Assembly: GCA_040755275.1 (NCBI GenBank)
Contig: JBFMBE010000149.1
Span: 1 to 8,954 of the forward strand
Origin: Desulfatirhabdium sp040755275
GTDB lineage: Bacteria > Desulfobacterota > Desulfobacteria > Desulfobacterales > Desulfatirhabdiaceae
Direction of reading: 5' to 3'
DNA length: 8,954 nt
Shown: one piece after another, positions 7,421 through 8,954 of the stretch
How positions within the stretch are numbered: position 1 is the stretch's first letter
Layout: every line of letters starts with the position of its first letter
Position numbers and translations under genes: made by a program
The notes under the pieces: generated by a model
The model's input: the letters and a program-made list of their open reading frames with translations, nothing else
Database searches by the model: none
What the model was told of the DNA's origin: nothing

Positions 7421-7459
7421 GTTTGGTTGCACGGCCAACATCTCCCCCACCATGAACCA

Positions 7460-7885
7460 TCATAAGGTATATTTCCGCTTCAGGGCCTTTAATTCTTTCG
7501 TTAAGTTCTTGATTCTCGATTTCAATTCCTTGAGAGCGGCATGGGTCGTCGAGTGAATCTGTTCCCGGTATTCCGTTCGATAATGATTCGCGAGGCGATC
7601 CAGATGCGCATCGATTTCCGTTTCCGACAAATGAGGCAGTTCATCGGAAATGGCCCTGCCGACGCGTTCCTCGAATTGTTCCTGCAGCAGATCTAGGATC
7701 AGAATTTCCAGTTCTTCGAAGTTGGGTTCGATGAAGGATTCGGAACAAATCGCACCGAAATTTTCGTTGATGATGCGCTTGGAGCATTTCTTGGCAATGG
7801 TTTTTAGGGAAGCATCTTCAAAATAGCCAAGCTGATTGGAAATAGAATCGATATGGGATATGTCTGTTAAACCATGTTGGGTCAT
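7460..7885 (-). CDS. Hypothetical protein with C-terminal coiled coil
   Basis: I do not recognise the family of this 141-residue protein. It is soluble, with no signal peptide or membrane segment. Residues about 45-85 are acidic and leucine/isoleucine-rich and look helical. The last roughly 30 residues (ALKELKSRIKNLTKELKALK) are strongly basic with a leucine/isoleucine heptad pattern typical of a coiled coil. Two cysteines (in KKCSK and AICSE) do not form a known motif. AGGAGAGG (read on the minus strand, 7898-7905) lies 12 nt before the ATG, a slightly long but usable spacing. The reading frame is clean, free of repeats, and located between amt and a repeat-bearing gap with no partner gene. 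It is probably real, perhaps a small oligomeric or adaptor protein, but no function can be assigned. Confidence 0.72.
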   Translation of the reverse strand: MTQHGLTDISHIDSISNQLGYFEDASLKTIAKKCSKRIINENFGAICSESFIEPNFEELEILILDLLQEQFEERVGRAISDELPHLSETEIDAHLDRLANHYRTEYREQIHSTTHAALKELKSRIKNLTKELKALKRKYTL

Positions 7886-8036
7886 AAACGAACGAGGCCT
7901 CTCCTATACAGCTTGTTGCATCTGAATTTCCAATTTGGCGCGAATGACGGGTACGACTGTTTCTCAGCGTGTAGCAAGTCTATCGATCTTGGGCAATCTA
8001 CCCATCGTCCTTGGCTGGTACCCCATCACCCATAAA

Positions 8037-8188
8037 TGATGGTCTCGCAGAAAGTCAGGAAGTCTCTGTCGAGTCGCGGTGTGACTGGGGAAGATTTTCC
8101 GCTGCTTCGCAAAACACCACCCGCCCTCCTGCTGGAGGACCGGCTTTGAAGGGAAATCGGTGGTTAGCGACTTTTTGCGACGCCATAA
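8037..8188. repeat. 152-bp inverted-repeat element (dispersed repeat, copy 2)
   Basis: The element is bounded by 20-bp inverted ends, 8037-8056 and 8169-8188, matching at 16 of 20 positions; each is within one mismatch of GACTTTTTGCGANNCCATCA. Its left part (8037-8106) is the inverted near-copy of 84-153 (62 of 70 identical). Its middle (8107-8138) matches 5585-5616 at 31 of 32 positions, including the CCTCC-tgct-GGAGG hairpin. It thus joins modules seen separately at the two other sites. Open frames across it (for example 7964-8428 minus and 8011-8214 plus) also run through repeat, terminator or tRNA sequence and are not credible genes. Confidence 0.78.
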
Positions 8189-8334
8189 ATAACCTTCATA
8201 TGGAAGAAGTATAATCCGAAACCGCAAAAGAATCAAACGAGGGATTGAGCGCCGATGCTTCAAGAGGTTACATGGCTCCAATCCGACGCAATGCTTTGAA
8301 GTGTCCCGGATGTAGACCGATGGTGGTTTCATCC

Positions 8335-8365
8335 AAAAAAAAACCCCAGAGAAATATCTCTGGGG
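8335..8365 (-). terminator. Intrinsic terminator of the tRNA-Lys/tRNA-Glu unit
   Basis: On the minus strand a perfect 9-bp stem (CCCCAGAGA/TCTCTGGGG, 8344-8352 with 8357-8365, 4-nt loop) is followed directly by nine T. This is a textbook Rho-independent terminator, placed about 50 nt past the 3' end of tRNA-Glu in the direction of transcription. Confidence 0.92.
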
Positions 8366-8416
8366 AAGACGGTGTGCCTGCGGAAAGACTGAAGGAAAAG
8401 GCAACCGGATGATGCG

Positions 8417-8494
8417 TGGCGTCCCCAAGGGGATTCGAACCCCTGTCGTCGGCGTGAAAGGCCGATGTCCTGGGCCGGGCTAGACGATGGGGAC
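8417..8494 (-). tRNA. tRNA-Glu (anticodon UUC), CCA encoded
   Basis: The minus strand folds as a complete cloverleaf. The acceptor is GTCCCCA/TGGGGAC, the anticodon loop CTTTCAC has anticodon TTC at 8456-8458, and the T-loop is GGTTCGAAT. Discriminator G (8420) and a genome-encoded CCA (8417-8419) follow the acceptor. The sequence closely resembles E. coli tRNA-Glu. It is the second gene of the unit, 8 nt after tRNA-Lys. Confidence 0.96.
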
Positions 8495-8502
8495 GGAGAC
8501 GA

Positions 8503-8575
8503 TGGGCCGTGCTGGACTCGAACCAGCGACTCTCTGCTTAAAAGGCAGATACTCTACCTCCTGAGTTAACGGCCC
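8503..8575 (-). tRNA. tRNA-Lys (anticodon UUU), CCA not encoded
   Basis: The minus strand folds as a cloverleaf. The acceptor is GGGCCGT/ACGGCCC, the anticodon loop CTTTTAA has anticodon TTT at 8540-8542, and the T-loop is GGTTCGAGT. Discriminator A (8503) is followed by TCG, not CCA, so the 3' end must be completed by CCA-adding enzyme. It is the first gene of the two-tRNA transcript. Confidence 0.96.
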
Positions 8576-8590
8576 CCTGAAAAAAATTGC

Positions 8591-8620
8591 CTTATAACAA
8601 AGGATTTGTTAGGCTGTCAA
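8591..8620 (-). promoter_or_regulatory. Sigma-70 promoter for the tRNA-Lys/tRNA-Glu unit
   Basis: On the minus strand, a perfect TTGACA (-35, 8615-8620) and TATAAG (-10, five of six, 8591-8596) are separated by 18 bp. Transcription would start about 8-10 nt before tRNA-Lys. Position and strength suit a stable-RNA promoter. Confidence 0.8.
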
Positions 8621-8804
8621 TACGTTTCTGCCGATTTTTCAGAGCAGCCATTCTGGCGAGCAGCTCCCGAAAACCTGTTCTTTATACCTTGAAGCGACTG
8701 GGCTTTGCAAGCGAAAAATGAATGAACCCAAGCTTTGCGATCAGCAAACCCGGGTATAGATGACTTTTTTCATCCGCCTTCCTGCGGGTCAATCCATAGG
8801 GCCC

Positions 8805-8848
8805 GACTTTTTCCGAGCTCATCATGAATGATGGCCCCGCAAAAAGTC
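8805..8848. repeat. Back-to-back pair of repeat end motifs
   Basis: A plus-strand copy of GACTTTTTGCGANNCCATCA (8805-8824, 16 of 18 fixed positions) is followed after 4 bp by a minus-strand copy (8829-8848, 17 of 18). Together they form an imperfect palindrome of over 40 nt. Just upstream, CCGC-cttcct-GCGG (8773-8786) sits where the CCTCC/GGAGG hairpin sits in the other elements, and a truncated GACTTTTTT occurs near 8762. The arrangement looks like a fourth element copy with its right end duplicated in inverted orientation. Confidence 0.65.
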
Positions 8849-8922
8849 GAAGATCGAAAATGAAGAGTATTCAGGAATCAACTATTCTCCATAACAAATA
8901 TGATGTTCAAAAAACCAAAATA

Positions 8923-8934
8923 GCTCTTTGACAA
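8923..8934 (+). promoter_or_regulatory. Candidate rRNA-leader boxA at the right edge
   Basis: GCTCTTTGACAA closely resembles the boxA antitermination element (GCTCTTTAACA in E. coli) that lies in the leader of rRNA operons, some 100-200 nt before 16S rRNA. If correct, a plus-strand rRNA operon begins just beyond the window, divergent from the tRNA unit. The alternative is that TTTGACA is simply a -35 box whose -10 lies past the edge. No clear rRNA promoter is visible upstream. Confidence 0.45.
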
Positions 8935-8954
8935 ACTGTTTGATCCGGTTTGGG

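Noticed and set aside
7905..7933. TTGGAA-N17-TGTATA promoter-like pair upstream of the unknown gene (minus strand)
   Set aside because: Transcription would begin inside or after the putative ribosome site, and the -10 matches at only three of six positions.
7964..8428. 154-residue minus-strand frame
   Set aside because: It spans the tRNA-Glu 3' end, its intrinsic terminator and the 152-bp repeat, which cannot all be coding.
84..8848. CRISPR array as an explanation for the repeats
   Set aside because: Copies are dispersed over the whole window in both orientations, irregularly spaced and without spacers; no cas genes are present.

Overview
The window reads as a chromosomal segment of a Gram-negative bacterium, most plausibly a Desulfobacterota (sulfate-reducer-like, Desulfobacterales type) genome. 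The grounds are the ispG-proS-rsh gene order, an archaeal/eukaryote-type prolyl-tRNA synthetase in an otherwise bacterial gene set, a sigma-54 promoter in front of an ammonium transporter, and moderately GC-rich coding sequence. This assignment is inference; no 16S gene or other decisive marker lies inside the window.

Layout. Positions 1-394 hold no gene, only a stem-loop, one copy of a dispersed repeat and a weak candidate promoter. A tightly packed plus-strand operon follows: ispG (395-1468, isoprenoid precursor synthesis), proS (1465-2988, overlapping ispG by 4 nt) and rsh (2999-5149, (p)ppGpp synthetase/hydrolase). rpmB (ribosomal protein L28) converges on rsh from the minus strand (5227-5418), with a stem-loop between them. 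The 5419-6007 gap carries the rpmB promoter, a small inverted-repeat element, and a sigma-54 promoter (5907-5923) that drives amt (6008-7303). amt converges on an unrecognised 141-residue coiled-coil protein gene on the minus strand (7460-7885), with two stem-loops between. From 7886 to 8416 there is no gene: a 152-bp repeat element lies at 8037-8188, nothing recognisable at 8189-8334, then the terminator of a minus-strand tRNA unit. That unit is tRNA-Lys(UUU) followed by tRNA-Glu(UUC), with a good sigma-70 promoter at 8591-8620. The last 330 nt contain another repeat copy and, at the right edge, a sequence resembling the boxA of an rRNA operon leader. I saw nothing supportable at 8621-8756.

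Function. Apart from amt and the unknown protein, the genes serve translation and growth control: an aminoacyl-tRNA synthetase, the stringent-response enzyme, a ribosomal protein, two tRNAs and possibly the start of an rRNA operon. amt handles ammonium uptake and looks nitrogen-regulated.

Most notable unexplained signal. A 20-bp motif, GACTTTTTGCGANNCCATCA, occurs at least eight times in both orientations, only in non-coding gaps. It forms the ends of small hairpin-bearing elements and behaves like a REP/MITE-type family. I found no evidence of a new enzymatic or defence system.
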